Of a stretch of DNA of 64,000 nucleotides, positions 9,328 through 18,819 are shown in pieces. The notes under the pieces are model-generated. The model was not told the DNA's origin and did no database searches. It worked only from the letters and a program-made list of their open reading frames with translations. The translations under genes were made by a program, and so were the position numbers. Position 1 is the first letter of the stretch. The number at the start of each line of letters is the position of its first letter. The stretch is taken from contig JAITQA010000067.1 in the NCBI GenBank assembly GCA_031289145.1, positions 16,603 through 80,602 of the forward strand, written 5' to 3'. This DNA is from Dysgonamonadaceae bacterium (GTDB lineage Bacteria > Bacteroidota > Bacteroidia > Bacteroidales > Azobacteroidaceae).

Positions 9328-9353
9328 ATTTTGGATTCACCTTATTTTCATTA

Positions 9354-9382
9354 CCGCAGGTAAGCGACAGCCTAGCCTGCGG
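9354..9382. other. Small inverted repeat between acyltransferase and rplT
   Basis: CCGCAGG at 9354-9360 and CCTGCGG at 9376-9382 form a 7-bp stem with a 15-base loop. It lies just beyond the terminator hairpin of the ribosomal operon and could be a back-up terminator or a chance structure. Confidence 0.3.
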
Positions 9383-9390
9383 AAGCAAAA

Positions 9391-9418
9391 CCCCCGGTAT
9401 CAGATATGATGCCGGGGG
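9391..9418 (-). terminator. Intrinsic terminator of the thrS-infC-rpmI-rplT operon
   Basis: A 12-bp stem (9391-9402 with 9407-9418, one G-U pair) closes a 4-base loop. Read on the minus strand, the G-rich arm is followed directly by TTTT. It lies 41 bases after the rplT stop, so it fits Rho-independent termination of that operon. Confidence 0.85.
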
Positions 9419-9459
9419 AATCTCACGTTGTAAGGTGCGAGAAAGGATTAAAAAACTTA

Positions 9460-9804
9460 TTATTTCACTTTGTCCACAATAGCTTTAAAAGCTTCCGGAT
9501 GGTTTACCGCCAGGTCTGCAAGTACCTTGCGGTTGATTTCTATCCCGTTTTTATGCAATGCACCCATCAACTGGGAATAAGAAGTCCCTTCCAAACGGGC
9601 GGCAGCGTTGATACGCTGAATCCACAGTGCGCGGAAGTTACGTTTCTTGGCTCTCCGGTCGCGGAATGCATAAGTTAAACCTTTTTCCCATGTATTTTTG
9701 GCGACTGTCCATACGTTTTTCCTTGCGCCATAATACCCTCTTGTCAATTTGAGGATTCTTTTTCTTTTAGCTCTTGAAGCTACATGATTAACCGATCTAG
9801 GCAT
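9460..9804 (-). CDS. rplT: 50S ribosomal protein L20
   Basis: The 114-residue, strongly basic protein matches L20: [20 protein letters not shown] at the start, then [19 protein letters not shown] and [21 protein letters not shown]20 binds 23S rRNA early in assembly of the large subunit and in many bacteria represses its own operon by binding the leader RNA. It is the last gene of the infC-rpmI-rplT order conserved across bacteria, with a terminator just downstream. Its length is the usual one. Confidence 0.98.
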   Translation of the reverse strand: MPRSVNHVASRAKRKRILKLTRGYYGARKNVWTVAKNTWEKGLTYAFRDRRAKKRNFRALWIQRINAAARLEGTSYSQLMGALHKNGIEINRKVLADLAVNHPEAFKAIVDKVK

Positions 9805-9903
9805 AATAAATAAATGTTTGTGAAAGTTAGCGCCGCTTTTTTACGGTCTTTGGTGCTAAATTTCTGTTAATAAATCTTTTTTTTGAAAATCACTAAGGAT
9901 AGA

Positions 9904-10101
9904 TTACTTCATTCCCAACATTTCCTTAACACTGTTTTCGTTCGACTTGCTAAGGATCGAAAAATGTGTCAATCTCCTCTTTTGCTTCTTCGTCTTCTTC
10001 GTTAGAATATGACTTTTGTAAGCGTGTTTTCTTTTGATTTTTCCTGTTCCGGTAAGAGCGAATCTTTTTTTGGCACCGGAATTAGTCTTCATTTTCGGCA
10101 T
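9904..10101 (-). CDS. rpmI: 50S ribosomal protein L35
   Basis: The 65-residue basic protein begins [20 protein letters not shown] and contains [13 protein letters not shown], both characteristic of L35. It lies between infC and rplT in the conserved order, 99 bases before rplT. That gap is longer than elsewhere in the operon and may hold a regulatory RNA structure, though I could not fold one with certainty. Confidence 0.98.
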   Translation of the reverse strand: MPKMKTNSGAKKRFALTGTGKIKRKHAYKSHILTKKTKKQKRRLTHFSILSKSNENSVKEMLGMK

Positions 10102-10153
10102 TTTTGCTAATTTTATTTGTTTATATTAAAATGTATTTATCACATTATCTTTT

Positions 10154-10732
10154 TCATTCTTCGTTTTTCTCCGGTTTTATTAACGGCTTCTTTTGCACGG
10201 CTCCTCCTCCCATTTTCTTGGGCGCCAGCATAATGATCATTTTCTTGCCTTCCAAAGCAGGCAACTGCTCCACTTTGGCACAACTTTCCAGATCACTGGC
10301 AAAACGAAGCAATAAAACTTCTCCCTGTTCTTTGAAAAGGATGGAACGACCTTTGAAAAACACGTATGCTTTCACTTTGGCACCCTCTTCCAAAAAACTT
10401 TTCGCATGCTTCAACTTGAAATTATAGTCATGATCATCGGTCTGCGGACCAAAACGAATCTCTTTGACTACAATCTTCACGGACTTGGCTTTCTGCTCCT
10501 TTTGACGTTTCTTCTGTTGGTAGATGAATTTCTGGTAATCCGAAATCCTACAAACCGGCGGCACCGCATTAGGAGAAATCTCAATCAAATCCAAACTCTG
10601 GCTCTTGGCAATTTTTTGAGCATCTATGATCGGATAAACGCCTTGTTCAACATTATCTCCGACTAAACGAACCTCTTTTGCACGGATTTTTTCATTTACC
10701 CGATACTGATCCCTAAGATTGTCTTTCTTCAT
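10154..10732 (-). CDS. infC: Translation initiation factor IF-3
   Basis: At 192 residues this is a full-length IF-3. The N-terminal domain has [18 protein letters not shown] and the linker and C-terminal domain have [20 protein letters not shown] and [16 protein letters not shown]-3 binds the 30S subunit and checks start-codon pairing. Unlike enteric infC, which starts with AUU and autoregulates by that means, this gene has an ATG. A short acidic-basic C-terminal extension ([13 protein letters not shown]) goes beyond the usual end. It lies 39 bases after thrS. Confidence 0.97.
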   Translation of the reverse strand: MKKDNLRDQYRVNEKIRAKEVRLVGDNVEQGVYPIIDAQKIAKSQSLDLIEISPNAVPPVCRISDYQKFIYQQKKRQKEQKAKSVKIVVKEIRFGPQTDDHDYNFKLKHAKSFLEEGAKVKAYVFFKGRSILFKEQGEVLLLRFASDLESCAKVEQLPALEGKKMIIMLAPKKMGGGAVQKKPLIKPEKNEE

Positions 10733-10771
10733 TCAAAAATGTCTGTCACTTTTATGTAATTTTATTGTATT

Positions 10772-12718
10772 CTATTGCCATTGATTCATCTGCTTCTCAA
10801 CTTCATCATTCAAAAGTGCGGCAAAGGTAGTAATTTTCATTGAACCTACATCACCTTCACCCTGTTTTCTTACAGAAATTTCATTATTTTCTATTTCTTT
10901 TTCGCCTACAACCAACAAATAAGGAATTTTTTTCAATTCATTGTCCCTGATTTTGCGTCCTATTTTTTCGTTCCGGTCATCAATGATTACCCGGATACCT
11001 TGCTTTTTCAGTTCCTTCGCTACCGTTTCGGCATAAGCGTTGAATTTTTCACTGATCGGCAACATTACGGCTTGGTCGGGAACCAGCCACAATGGAAATT
11101 TTCCTGCGGTATGTTCTATCAGCACAGCCACAAAGCGCTCCATCGAACCGAAGGGGGCGCGATGAATCATCACCGGGCGGTGTTTCTGGTTGTCGGAGCC
11201 TACATATTCCAATTCGAAACGTTCGGGCAGGTTGTAGTCGACCTGGATGGTTCCCAATTGCCAACGACGTCCCAATGCATCTTTCACCATGAAATCCAAT
11301 TTCGGCCCGTAAAAAGCAGCTTCACCCAATTCCACTTTCGCTTTAATGCCTTTTTCTTCGCAAACTTCAATAATGGCTCTTTCGGCATGTTCCCAATTCT
11401 CTTCCGAACCGATATATTTTTCTTTGTCGTCCGGATCACGCAATGAAATCTGTGCTTCAAATTCGCTGAAATTCAGGGCGCGGAAGATGATATGAATAAT
11501 TTCCATCACCTTGATAAACTCCTCTTTCACCTGTTCGGGTGCACAGAAAATATGGGCGTCATCCTGCGTAAAGCCCCGCACGCGGGTCAAACCGTGGAGT
11601 TCTCCGCTTTGTTCATAACGATAAACCGTTCCAAATTCGGCCAGCCGAAGCGGCAGTTCTTTGTACGAACGCGGGAAAGCCTTGTAAATCTCACAATGGT
11701 GAGGGCAATTCATCGGTTTGAGCAAAAATTCCTCGCCTTCTTCCGGCGTATGAATGGGTTGGAAAGAATCTTTCCCGTATTTGGCATAGTGCCCTGAGGT
11801 TACGTACAGCATTTTACCGCCGATATGCGGCGTTATCACCTGCTGGTAGCCATATTGGTTTTGTATTTTTTTGAGAAAATCCTCCAATTTCAAGCGCAGT
11901 TGGGTTCCTTTCGGCAACCAGAGCGGAAGACCTTGTCCCACGTTTTGCGAGAAAGTGAACAATTCCATTTCCTTGCCTATTTTCCGGTGGTCGCGTTTTT
12001 TAGCTTCTTCCAACAGGATAAGATAATCGTCCAATAACTTCTTTTTCGGGAAAGTTATCCCATAGATACGGGTCAACTGCGGCCGTTTTTCATCGCCTCT
12101 CCAATAGGCTCCGGCTACCGACATCAGTTTGATGGCTTTGATGTAAGAAGTATCGGGCAAATGCGGACCTCTGCAAAGGTCGGTAAAATCGCCCTGGGTA
12201 TAGGTGGTGATTGTACCATCGGCCAATTCACCGATTAATTCTGTTTTATAGGTTTCATTCCTGTCTCCGAACAAGCGCAAGGCATCGTTTTTGCTGATAT
12301 TTTTTCGGGAAAGCGCTTCTTTTTTAGCGACCAATTCCTGCATTTTCTTTTCAATAGCAGGCAAATCGCTGTCTTTGATACTTACGCCTTCGCCCGGATC
12401 GACATCATAATAAAAGCCGTTTTCTATGGCCGGCCCGATTCCGAACCGGATACCCGGATAAAGCGCCTGTAGCGCCTCGGCCATCAAATGCGCCGACGAA
12501 TGCCAGAAAGTATGTTTCCCTTCTTCATCATCCCATTTATACAATTGAATGCTCGCATCCGCATCAACAGGTCGCGACAAGTCCCAAGTTTCTCCGTTAA
12601 TACCGGCAGACAAAACATCTTGGGCTAAACGGGGACTGATACTTTCCGCGATTTGCATAGCAGTAGTTCCCTTCGGATATTCCCGAATGGAACCGTCTGG
12701 AAATGTTATTTTTATCAT
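10772..12718 (-). CDS. thrS: Threonyl-tRNA synthetase
   Basis: The 648-residue protein has every ThrRS domain. Residues 1-60 are a TGS domain. The editing domain carries [11 protein letters not shown] (HxxxH) and the later THYAKYG and CRGPHL-type motifs. The class II core has [11 protein letters not shown] (the zinc-binding Cys and His), the motif 2 loop [24 protein letters not shown] and motif 3 [10 protein letters not shown]. The C-terminal anticodon-binding domain ends [12 protein letters not shown]. It charges tRNA-Thr. It heads the operon with infC, rpmI and rplT, an arrangement common in Bacteroidota. Confidence 0.98.
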   Translation of the reverse strand: MIKITFPDGSIREYPKGTTAMQIAESISPRLAQDVLSAGINGETWDLSRPVDADASIQLYKWDDEEGKHTFWHSSAHLMAEALQALYPGIRFGIGPAIENGFYYDVDPGEGVSIKDSDLPAIEKKMQELVAKKEALSRKNISKNDALRLFGDRNETYKTELIGELADGTITTYTQGDFTDLCRGPHLPDTSYIKAIKLMSVAGAYWRGDEKRPQLTRIYGITFPKKKLLDDYLILLEEAKKRDHRKIGKEMELFTFSQNVGQGLPLWLPKGTQLRLKLEDFLKKIQNQYGYQQVITPHIGGKMLYVTSGHYAKYGKDSFQPIHTPEEGEEFLLKPMNCPHHCEIYKAFPRSYKELPLRLAEFGTVYRYEQSGELHGLTRVRGFTQDDAHIFCAPEQVKEEFIKVMEIIHIIFRALNFSEFEAQISLRDPDDKEKYIGSEENWEHAERAIIEVCEEKGIKAKVELGEAAFYGPKLDFMVKDALGRRWQLGTIQVDYNLPERFELEYVGSDNQKHRPVMIHRAPFGSMERFVAVLIEHTAGKFPLWLVPDQAVMLPISEKFNAYAETVAKELKKQGIRVIIDDRNEKIGRKIRDNELKKIPYLLVVGEKEIENNEISVRKQGEGDVGSMKITTFAALLNDEVEKQMNQWQ

Positions 12719-12769
12719 AATCTATTGTAATGTGATAATGTGATGATTAACACATCATAAAATTTTATG

Positions 12770-12801
12770 CAAAAGTAGCGTTTTTTTTTGAATATAGCAA
12801 A
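12770..12801 (-). promoter_or_regulatory. Promoter of the thrS operon
   Basis: On the minus strand TTTG (12798-12801) and TACTTTTG (12770-12777) are separated by exactly 20 bases. This is a full match to the Bacteroides sigma-ABfr consensus. The leader to the thrS ATG is about 45 bases. Confidence 0.8.
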
Positions 12802-12816
12802 TCTTGAAAAAAACGG

Positions 12817-14625
12817 CTATTTATTAATACCCTTTTTGTTAGCCAATAGCAGATTTTTCAGGGTTTCTAATTCTTCTATTTGTTTTTGCAGGGAAGCAAT
12901 AGCCGCGTTTTTGTTCTCATTTTGAGCAGATAATTCCTGCACTGCTTTCACTAAGGGAACGACAAATTCCGAATACCTCAATCCGTACGCATTGCTATCC
13001 ATATTGTCCACAGCGCTGAAATCGAAGCCCAAACTTTCGGCGGCTTTTTCTACATCCTGTGCAATAAAACCGGTCTGAACCTCTTGCTCTCTGCTATTTC
13101 GCGCGGCAATTTCATCTTCTGAAAATGTATTTTTTTCTTCTTCGTCCACGCCCAATAAATTATCTACGGCATCCGGATCAATCGTATAAGTGACCGGCTG
13201 TAATTTTTTGATAAAAGCCAAGCCGGGAACATTTTGCCGGATATTTTTCTTTGTCTGACTGTCGGAAAGGACAGCCCAGGTTACATTTGCCTTGATACTT
13301 GTGACGGCAGTATTGCCTATTGTCACCTGATTGCATGCAGTTGCCCTGGCTCCATGGCCGATGGTAGTGGTATTATTCAGGATTCCGGAAGCAACATCTG
13401 CACGATATCCAATTGCCGTGTTGTAATTACCCCTAATATTACCCCTAAGCGACTCAAGTCCAAAAGCTGTATTGCGACTGCCTTCAGTCGTATTCAGCAA
13501 TGCCGATACGCCTAAAGCCGTGTTATCTCCTCCGTCAGTATTGTTATAAAGCGCCTGGTACCCTGCTGCTATATTGTTGCCCTCTTTATTTTTAAATAAC
13601 GCTTGGTAGCCAATAGCTGTATTCATAGCATGTTCCACATTATTAGCCAAGGCCTCTTTGCCTATTGCTACATTTTCTCCACCAATCGTATTCGACAGCA
13701 AAGACAAAGAGCCGAAAGCTGTATTGTCGAATCCTTCCGTGTTGTTTTTTAAAGTGTTATATCCCATAGCAACATTCCATGCTCCGGTGGTAGTATTCAC
13801 CAAAGTCTCTGCACCAACTGCCGTATTATCTCCTCCGGTAGTATTGTTAAGTAATGCCTTCCAACCAATTGCCGTGTTTTCACCACCGGTAGTATTCAGG
13901 TGCAAAGCTTCCGACCCGATTGCAACATTCAAATTTCCGGTAGTATTATCTTGCAGCGCAGAATAACCATGAGCTGTATTTCCGTGACCGGTATTTTCAT
14001 GAAGGGCAGCATAACCTGTGGCTGTAATAATAGTTCCGGGGAAAGCAGCTAAATCTAAAACAAATCCATCCTCTTTTTTAATTAGCACAGGCTTATAGCC
14101 GAATACAGCCGTAGCATAGCCAATAGCAGTTCCACCATCCGCTCCCCTAACACTATCTGAATAATTGGATGAAAGTGAATGTGTACCTATAGCCACGGTA
14201 GAACTGGCTTTTGTATTATATTCTGAAGCTTTCATTCCTATGGCAACACTATAATTACCCGAGCTCTCCTTCAATGCAAAATTTCCAATGCTTGTATTTT
14301 CGATACCGATTGCTAAGGCATCACCATTCACTATCTTACCGGATTGTGCTTGTACGCCGAAAGCAGTATTACCTCTATTTTTGCTAACCGGATCGGTGTA
14401 AGCTAACGCCTGCCATCCGAAAGATACATTGGAATTATTCTCTTCATAGCCGGTAAAACCGGCGAGGCTGTCGCCTGACATAAAAGAAAGCGGAAAATTA
14501 TAATTTGATTTTGATCCCAAAAAATTGTCTGCTGTTAGGCTATTTCCTGTTAAAAGCCATGATGACTGGGAATAAATCGCAGTAACCATTAGTAAGGCAA
14601 TAAAAAATAGTATGAATCGTTTCAT
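12817..14625 (-). CDS. Secreted YadA-like head-repeat protein with S74 chaperone domain (copy 1)
   Basis: The 602-residue protein has a signal peptide (MKRFILFFIALLMVTAIYSQ) and an N-terminal module shared with its two neighbours (W-L-L-T-GN...FLGS...AGFTGYEENNSNVSFGW). A long array of about 23-24-residue repeats follows (residues about 200-425) of the type NTAIGxxALxxNTTGGxNTA, resembling YadA and collagen-like trimeric heads. A C-terminal S74 peptidase/endosialidase-chaperone domain begins at LSDSQTKKNIRQNVPGLAF and includes TGFIAQDVEKAAES, followed by a coiled coil. In known S74 proteins the domain assembles the trimer and cuts itself off before the Ser of SD. Here Ser and Lys are kept, but the usual Arg is changed to Thr. 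No T9SS tail is visible, so its route to the surface is unclear. Confidence 0.85.
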   Translation of the reverse strand: MKRFILFFIALLMVTAIYSQSSWLLTGNSLTADNFLGSKSNYNFPLSFMSGDSLAGFTGYEENNSNVSFGWQALAYTDPVSKNRGNTAFGVQAQSGKIVNGDALAIGIENTSIGNFALKESSGNYSVAIGMKASEYNTKASSTVAIGTHSLSSNYSDSVRGADGGTAIGYATAVFGYKPVLIKKEDGFVLDLAAFPGTIITATGYAALHENTGHGNTAHGYSALQDNTTGNLNVAIGSEALHLNTTGGENTAIGWKALLNNTTGGDNTAVGAETLVNTTTGAWNVAMGYNTLKNNTEGFDNTAFGSLSLLSNTIGGENVAIGKEALANNVEHAMNTAIGYQALFKNKEGNNIAAGYQALYNNTDGGDNTALGVSALLNTTEGSRNTAFGLESLRGNIRGNYNTAIGYRADVASGILNNTTTIGHGARATACNQVTIGNTAVTSIKANVTWAVLSDSQTKKNIRQNVPGLAFIKKLQPVTYTIDPDAVDNLLGVDEEEKNTFSEDEIAARNSREQEVQTGFIAQDVEKAAESLGFDFSAVDNMDSNAYGLRYSEFVVPLVKAVQELSAQNENKNAAIASLQKQIEELETLKNLLLANKKGINK

Positions 14626-14675
14626 GATGTTCTTGTTTTAAATTTTAAACTAATTGTATACATTTGTTTACTTTA

Positions 14676-16700
14676 TCAGTAGTTGGTCTTCACCATTTTT
14701 TTTGTGTCAACTAAGTTTCCATCCACATACAAAGAATAATAATATACCCCTGCTGCCGGGAATAATCCGGCTTCAACACTTATACTGTTTGTTCTGCCCG
14801 AACCGGAAACCGGAATGTGTTTAATCGTTCTGCCTCCATTGTCTACGATGACAATTTGCGCCGAGGAATACGTCTGCGGCAGTGTATATTGTATAAGGGT
14901 GGACTGGTTGAACGGATTCGGCGCATTTTGCTGCAAGGCGCCGTTGCGATTGTCCAATTCACTAATCGTATATCCTTCTTCGCTTAAAGCAGCGTTCATT
15001 TTTTCCCGTAATCCATTAATTTGAGTTTGCAACAAATCAATCGCAATTTCTTCGGCTTCTTCCAGCACACTCAATTCTTGCACGGCTTGGGCCAAGGGAA
15101 CGACAAATTCCTCATACCGCAATCCGTACAAATTACTGTCCGTATTATCTACACCGCTAAAACTGTATTGGATACTTTCCGCCGCTTTTTCCACATCCTG
15201 CGCAATAAAACCGCTATATACTATCTGTTCTTTGGCTTTTCTTGCTTCCGCAAATTCAGACCGGGTTTCTATATCTTTAATTCCCGATTGTTTGTCCAAG
15301 GCAGCCAAGTCGAGGTTATAGGTAATCGGTTGTAATGCATTGATAAAAGAAAGACCGGGAACATTTTGCTGGATATTTTTCTTTGCCCTGCCGTCGGATA
15401 GCGTTGTCCAGTTAACTTGCCCTACGATAGCAGTAATATAGGGATTACCTATCACGACCTTGTTACTGAAATCTACCTTTGCTTCATAACCGATAGCAGT
15501 GGCATTCGTAAGGTTAGTCTTGGTTACATCAGCATTGTATCCTATGGCTGTATTATACGTTCCGGTGGTATTGGTAGCAAGCGCTCCATAGCCATAGGCC
15601 GTATTGTAAGACCCGGTAGTATTGTTGGACATTGCCATGTAGCCGGAAGCCGTATTGCTCCTGCCGGAGGTATTTTTATTTAGCGCCATAGCGCCAATAG
15701 CGGTATTGTCGGCATTGTCGGTAACAGTAGCGGCATACAAAGCGCCGACGCCTACTGCCGTATTCCGGCTTCCCGTTCTGTTTTTGTTCAAAGCCAAATA
15801 CCCTATTGCAACATTTTGACCGCCTGTCGTTGTAGAGAATAACGATTCTACGCCTGCAGCCGTGTTATTAAGTCCAGATGTGTTGGCATTAAGGGATTTA
15901 TATCCCAAGCCAACATTGTAGTTACCGCTTGTATTCTTTTCCAGCGACAAAGCCCCAAGAGCGGTATTATAAGCGGCAATATTGTTCCACAATGATTTCC
16001 ATCCTACAGCAGTATTATTCGCCCCTGTTCTGTTGTTATACAAAGCTTCCGCACCCACTGCCGTATTGTTTGCGCCGATAGTATTTTCGAAAAGCGCTTT
16101 GTACCCGTTAGCCGTATTGTAAGATCCGGTTGTATTATTAGTAAGGGCTTCGGAACCCGTAGCGGTAATACCCGTACCGCTTGTATTGTATTTAGCCGCA
16201 GCATATCCGACAGCCGTATTGAAACTTGCGGTGTTCCGCTCAAGCGCAGAATGTCCAAAAGCAGTATTCCGATTACCCACAATATTATAAGACAATGCAG
16301 CAAAACCAACAGCCACATTATCCGATCCTGTGGTATTCCGTCTCAGCGCATTTGCGCCAACCGCTGTATTATTATCCCCCAGATTATCTTGAAGCGCTCG
16401 TATACCTAAAGCCGAGTTGCCAAAATTAGTAAGATTGCCATTGATATAAGCATCAACGGTTTTATTTAACGCGCCCCATCCAAAAGATGCATTGGAATTA
16501 AGCTGTTCAGAGGTGCCTTTTTCACTACCTGTAAATCCGGCAACGGTTCCGTTAACCTTAAAAATCAAAGACACTTTGTCTTTTGTTCCCAGAACATCTG
16601 TGGATGATAATATATCATTTCCAGTCAAACTCCATGGCGCCTGCGAAAAAGCAGCGCAGGTTATCAGTAGTCCGCTAAAAAATAGTAATAATCGTTTCAT
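14676..16700 (-). CDS. Secreted YadA-like head-repeat protein with S74 domain and T9SS tail (copy 2)
   Basis: I start at the ATG at 16700, which begins a good signal peptide (MKRLLLFFSGLLITCAAFSQ); the frame is open 14 codons further up. The 674 residues follow the plan of copy 1: N-terminal module, about 13 head repeats (NTAVGxxAL, NTTGSYNTA), then S74 starting TLSDGRAKKNIQQNVPGLSF and TGFIAQDVEKAAES-like YSGFIAQDVEKAAES. Unlike its sisters it has an extra C-terminal domain of about 85 residues, LQQNAPNPFNQSTLIQYTLP ... GVYYYSLYVDGNLVDTKKMV. This is a typical type A T9SS sorting domain. If the S74 domain cleaves itself, that tail would be removed with it, which is a puzzle. It is probably cotranscribed with copies 1 and 3. 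Confidence 0.87.
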   Translation of the reverse strand: MKRLLLFFSGLLITCAAFSQAPWSLTGNDILSSTDVLGTKDKVSLIFKVNGTVAGFTGSEKGTSEQLNSNASFGWGALNKTVDAYINGNLTNFGNSALGIRALQDNLGDNNTAVGANALRRNTTGSDNVAVGFAALSYNIVGNRNTAFGHSALERNTASFNTAVGYAAAKYNTSGTGITATGSEALTNNTTGSYNTANGYKALFENTIGANNTAVGAEALYNNRTGANNTAVGWKSLWNNIAAYNTALGALSLEKNTSGNYNVGLGYKSLNANTSGLNNTAAGVESLFSTTTGGQNVAIGYLALNKNRTGSRNTAVGVGALYAATVTDNADNTAIGAMALNKNTSGRSNTASGYMAMSNNTTGSYNTAYGYGALATNTTGTYNTAIGYNADVTKTNLTNATAIGYEAKVDFSNKVVIGNPYITAIVGQVNWTTLSDGRAKKNIQQNVPGLSFINALQPITYNLDLAALDKQSGIKDIETRSEFAEARKAKEQIVYSGFIAQDVEKAAESIQYSFSGVDNTDSNLYGLRYEEFVVPLAQAVQELSVLEEAEEIAIDLLQTQINGLREKMNAALSEEGYTISELDNRNGALQQNAPNPFNQSTLIQYTLPQTYSSAQIVIVDNGGRTIKHIPVSGSGRTNSISVEAGLFPAAGVYYYSLYVDGNLVDTKKMVKTNY
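15518..16390 (-). repeat. Tandem head-repeat coding region of copy 2
   Basis: Approximate limits. Degenerate 69-72-base units encode NTAxGxxALxxNTTGxx. Comparable arrays lie at about 13340-14020 (copy 1) and 16950-18370 with interruptions (copy 3). They may allow repeat-number change by recombination between units or between the sister genes. Confidence 0.7.
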
Positions 16701-16745
16701 AAAATAATTGTTTTTAAAAGTTGAATAAAAAGTTGCAAACACGTT

Positions 16746-18602
16746 CTACTGTGGAAAAGCCGCAGACGAATTTTTACTATCGCTATGATTTCCATCCAAT
16801 ACAGGAGAGAGTTCCTTTACCAATTCATTTACACGGTCTTGCAGCGAGGCAATAACCGCATCTTTTTCCACTTTTTGGGCGCTTAACTCTTGTACGGCTT
16901 TCACCAAAGGCACCACAAATTCCGCATATTTGAGTACGTATAAATTGCTGTTCAGATTATCCACGCCGCTAAAACGATAACCGACGCTTTCAGCCGCTTT
17001 TTCCACATCCTGCGCAATAAAACCGGTATAGATTTTCTGCTCTTCGGCATTTCGTGTTGTGATCTTATCCGCTACGTCCGTTTCGGTTTTCCCGGCTTCT
17101 ATTCCCAATAGCTTACCGATTGCTTCCTTATCATAATTATAAGTAATCGGCTGTAATTGGTTGATAAAAGAAAGTCCGGGCACATCCTGTCGGATATTTT
17201 TCTTTATCCGGCTATCAGATGGGGTTGTCAAACCTACTTGCCCCCTTATACTCATAACATCAGTGTTACCAATTACTACCTGGTTGTTTGCCGTAAGCTC
17301 AGCTCCATATCCAATGGCGACAGCATTCTGCATATTCGGATCAAACCGCGACCAGGCGCCGATAGCCGTATTATTGTATCCGGAAGAACCAAGACCTAAG
17401 CCTAATATAAATCCGGAAGCGGAACCGAGCGCCGTATTGTTATAGCCGATATTGTGCGGAGGAAGTCCGTATATAATACTATCATTCCCTGCTATATCTT
17501 TACCTGTCGAGTAATCGGGGCTCATCCACATAGCCTTAAAACCAACCACCGTATTATTATTTCCCTCAATTGTGTTATCACCTTTCAGCCCCATAAGCGC
17601 TTCAAATCCGATAACTGTATTATACGCTATTTTATTACCCTCAAAAGGTGTTGCTTCGGATATATTATAAACACTCCACAAAGCTCTGGCGCCTATAGCG
17701 GTATTGTAATTTCCATGAAAATTTCCACTCAGGGCTTCCCCTCCTATCGCAGTATTATGTGCTCCGGTATCATTAAAATGCAAAGCTGAAGTGCCGATAG
17801 CCGTATTATTACTGCCGACACCATTCGTTTGCAAGGCGCCTGCTCCCAAAGCCGTATTCAAACTTCCGTTGGTATTTATTAGTAAGGCGCTTGAACCGGC
17901 TGCCGTATTATAATCCGCCTTATTTTGGCTTAACGATTTCCAACCGACCGCTGTATTTTCATTCCCGGTATTTTCAAACAAGGCTTCGTTTCCTACGGCT
18001 GTATTATAAGATTTATCAACATTTCTGTGAAGCGCGTATGCGCCATTTGCCGTATTAAAAGATCCAATCTTATTTGCAGTGAGGGTATAGTATCCCGTTG
18101 CGGTAATTCCGACGCCTGTGAGATTATTAAAAGCAGCCTCATATCCGATAGCCGTATTGTGGTTTGCTCCGACAGCATTTACATGAAGCGCTCTATATCC
18201 GGCAGCAGTAGTATAGGAACCTCCTCCTGCATGCGCCATTATAGAAGCCCCTACTGCAACATTATAATTACCTATGGTATACTCAATAGCCCAATGCCCA
18301 ACGCCGATATTTTCCGTTCCTCCATTATAAAGCGCTTGCGCACCAAAGGCTGTGTTTCCTGATCCCATAGGAGTAGCCACGTAACTCCATCCAAATGAAA
18401 CATTGGTATTGCCCGAATATCCGGTATAACCCGCAATTCTACCGTTTGTCTTAAAAATCAAAGGAAGGTTGTTGGTTGAACCTAAAAAATCGGTAGTTCG
18501 ATTGAGTGTTTCATTCCCTCCCAAATTCCATGTTGGCTGAGCGTGAGCCGCAACTGCAATTAGCAGGCAACTGAAGAGCAGTAATACATTTTTTGTCCGC
18601 AT
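16746..18602 (-). CDS. Secreted YadA-like head-repeat protein with S74 chaperone domain (copy 3)
   Basis: This 618-residue sister of copies 1 and 2 has signal peptide MRTKNVLLLFSCLLIAVAAHAQ and the N-terminal module (W-N-L-GGN...DFLGS...AGYTGYSGNTNVSFGW). Its head repeats are more irregular, with insertions such as the stretch around SVYNISEATPFEGNKI. The S74 domain starts at TPSDSRIKKNIRQDVPGLSF, the closest of the three to the canonical SDxRxKxNI, with TGFIAQDVEKAAESVG downstream. It ends in a coiled coil and a short Ser-rich tail without a T9SS domain. It is the first gene of the three-gene run. Confidence 0.86.
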   Translation of the reverse strand: MRTKNVLLLFSCLLIAVAAHAQPTWNLGGNETLNRTTDFLGSTNNLPLIFKTNGRIAGYTGYSGNTNVSFGWSYVATPMGSGNTAFGAQALYNGGTENIGVGHWAIEYTIGNYNVAVGASIMAHAGGGSYTTAAGYRALHVNAVGANHNTAIGYEAAFNNLTGVGITATGYYTLTANKIGSFNTANGAYALHRNVDKSYNTAVGNEALFENTGNENTAVGWKSLSQNKADYNTAAGSSALLINTNGSLNTALGAGALQTNGVGSNNTAIGTSALHFNDTGAHNTAIGGEALSGNFHGNYNTAIGARALWSVYNISEATPFEGNKIAYNTVIGFEALMGLKGDNTIEGNNNTVVGFKAMWMSPDYSTGKDIAGNDSIIYGLPPHNIGYNNTALGSASGFILGLGLGSSGYNNTAIGAWSRFDPNMQNAVAIGYGAELTANNQVVIGNTDVMSIRGQVGLTTPSDSRIKKNIRQDVPGLSFINQLQPITYNYDKEAIGKLLGIEAGKTETDVADKITTRNAEEQKIYTGFIAQDVEKAAESVGYRFSGVDNLNSNLYVLKYAEFVVPLVKAVQELSAQKVEKDAVIASLQDRVNELVKELSPVLDGNHSDSKNSSAAFPQ

Positions 18603-18659
18603 AATAATTGTTTTTTGTTATTAAAAATAAAGCATTAATATAAAACAAATTTTTCCTGA

Positions 18660-18667
18660 CAAAAGTA
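18660..18667 (-). promoter_or_regulatory. Secondary -7 box upstream of the head-repeat genes
   Basis: TACTTTTG on the minus strand, 58 bases before the ATG of copy 3. It has no matching -33 TTTG, so it is weaker than the site at 18753-18784. Confidence 0.3.
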
Positions 18668-18752
18668 CAGAAAATTTCGCTAACAATCACACTATTTTGG
18701 GGTAAATATAAAAAAACCAATAAAAAAATGTCGATATAAGCAATTGTATTCA

Positions 18753-18784
18753 CAAAAGTAAAATATATTCAACAATTATGCAAA
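18753..18784 (-). promoter_or_regulatory. Promoter of the three head-repeat genes
   Basis: On the minus strand TTTG (18781-18784), 20 bases, TACTTTTG (18753-18760): a full match to the Bacteroides promoter consensus. The leader to the ATG at 18602 would be about 150 bases. No comparable site precedes copies 1 or 2, which suggests one transcript. Confidence 0.65.
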
Positions 18785-18819
18785 AATATTTTAAATAGTC
18801 AACGATTTCTGAATTGTTG

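Noticed and set aside
13340..18370. Regular short repeats that look like a CRISPR array or minisatellite
   Set aside because: They are in frame and encode degenerate head repeats of secreted proteins; there are no identical 25-40-base repeats with unique spacers and no cas genes.
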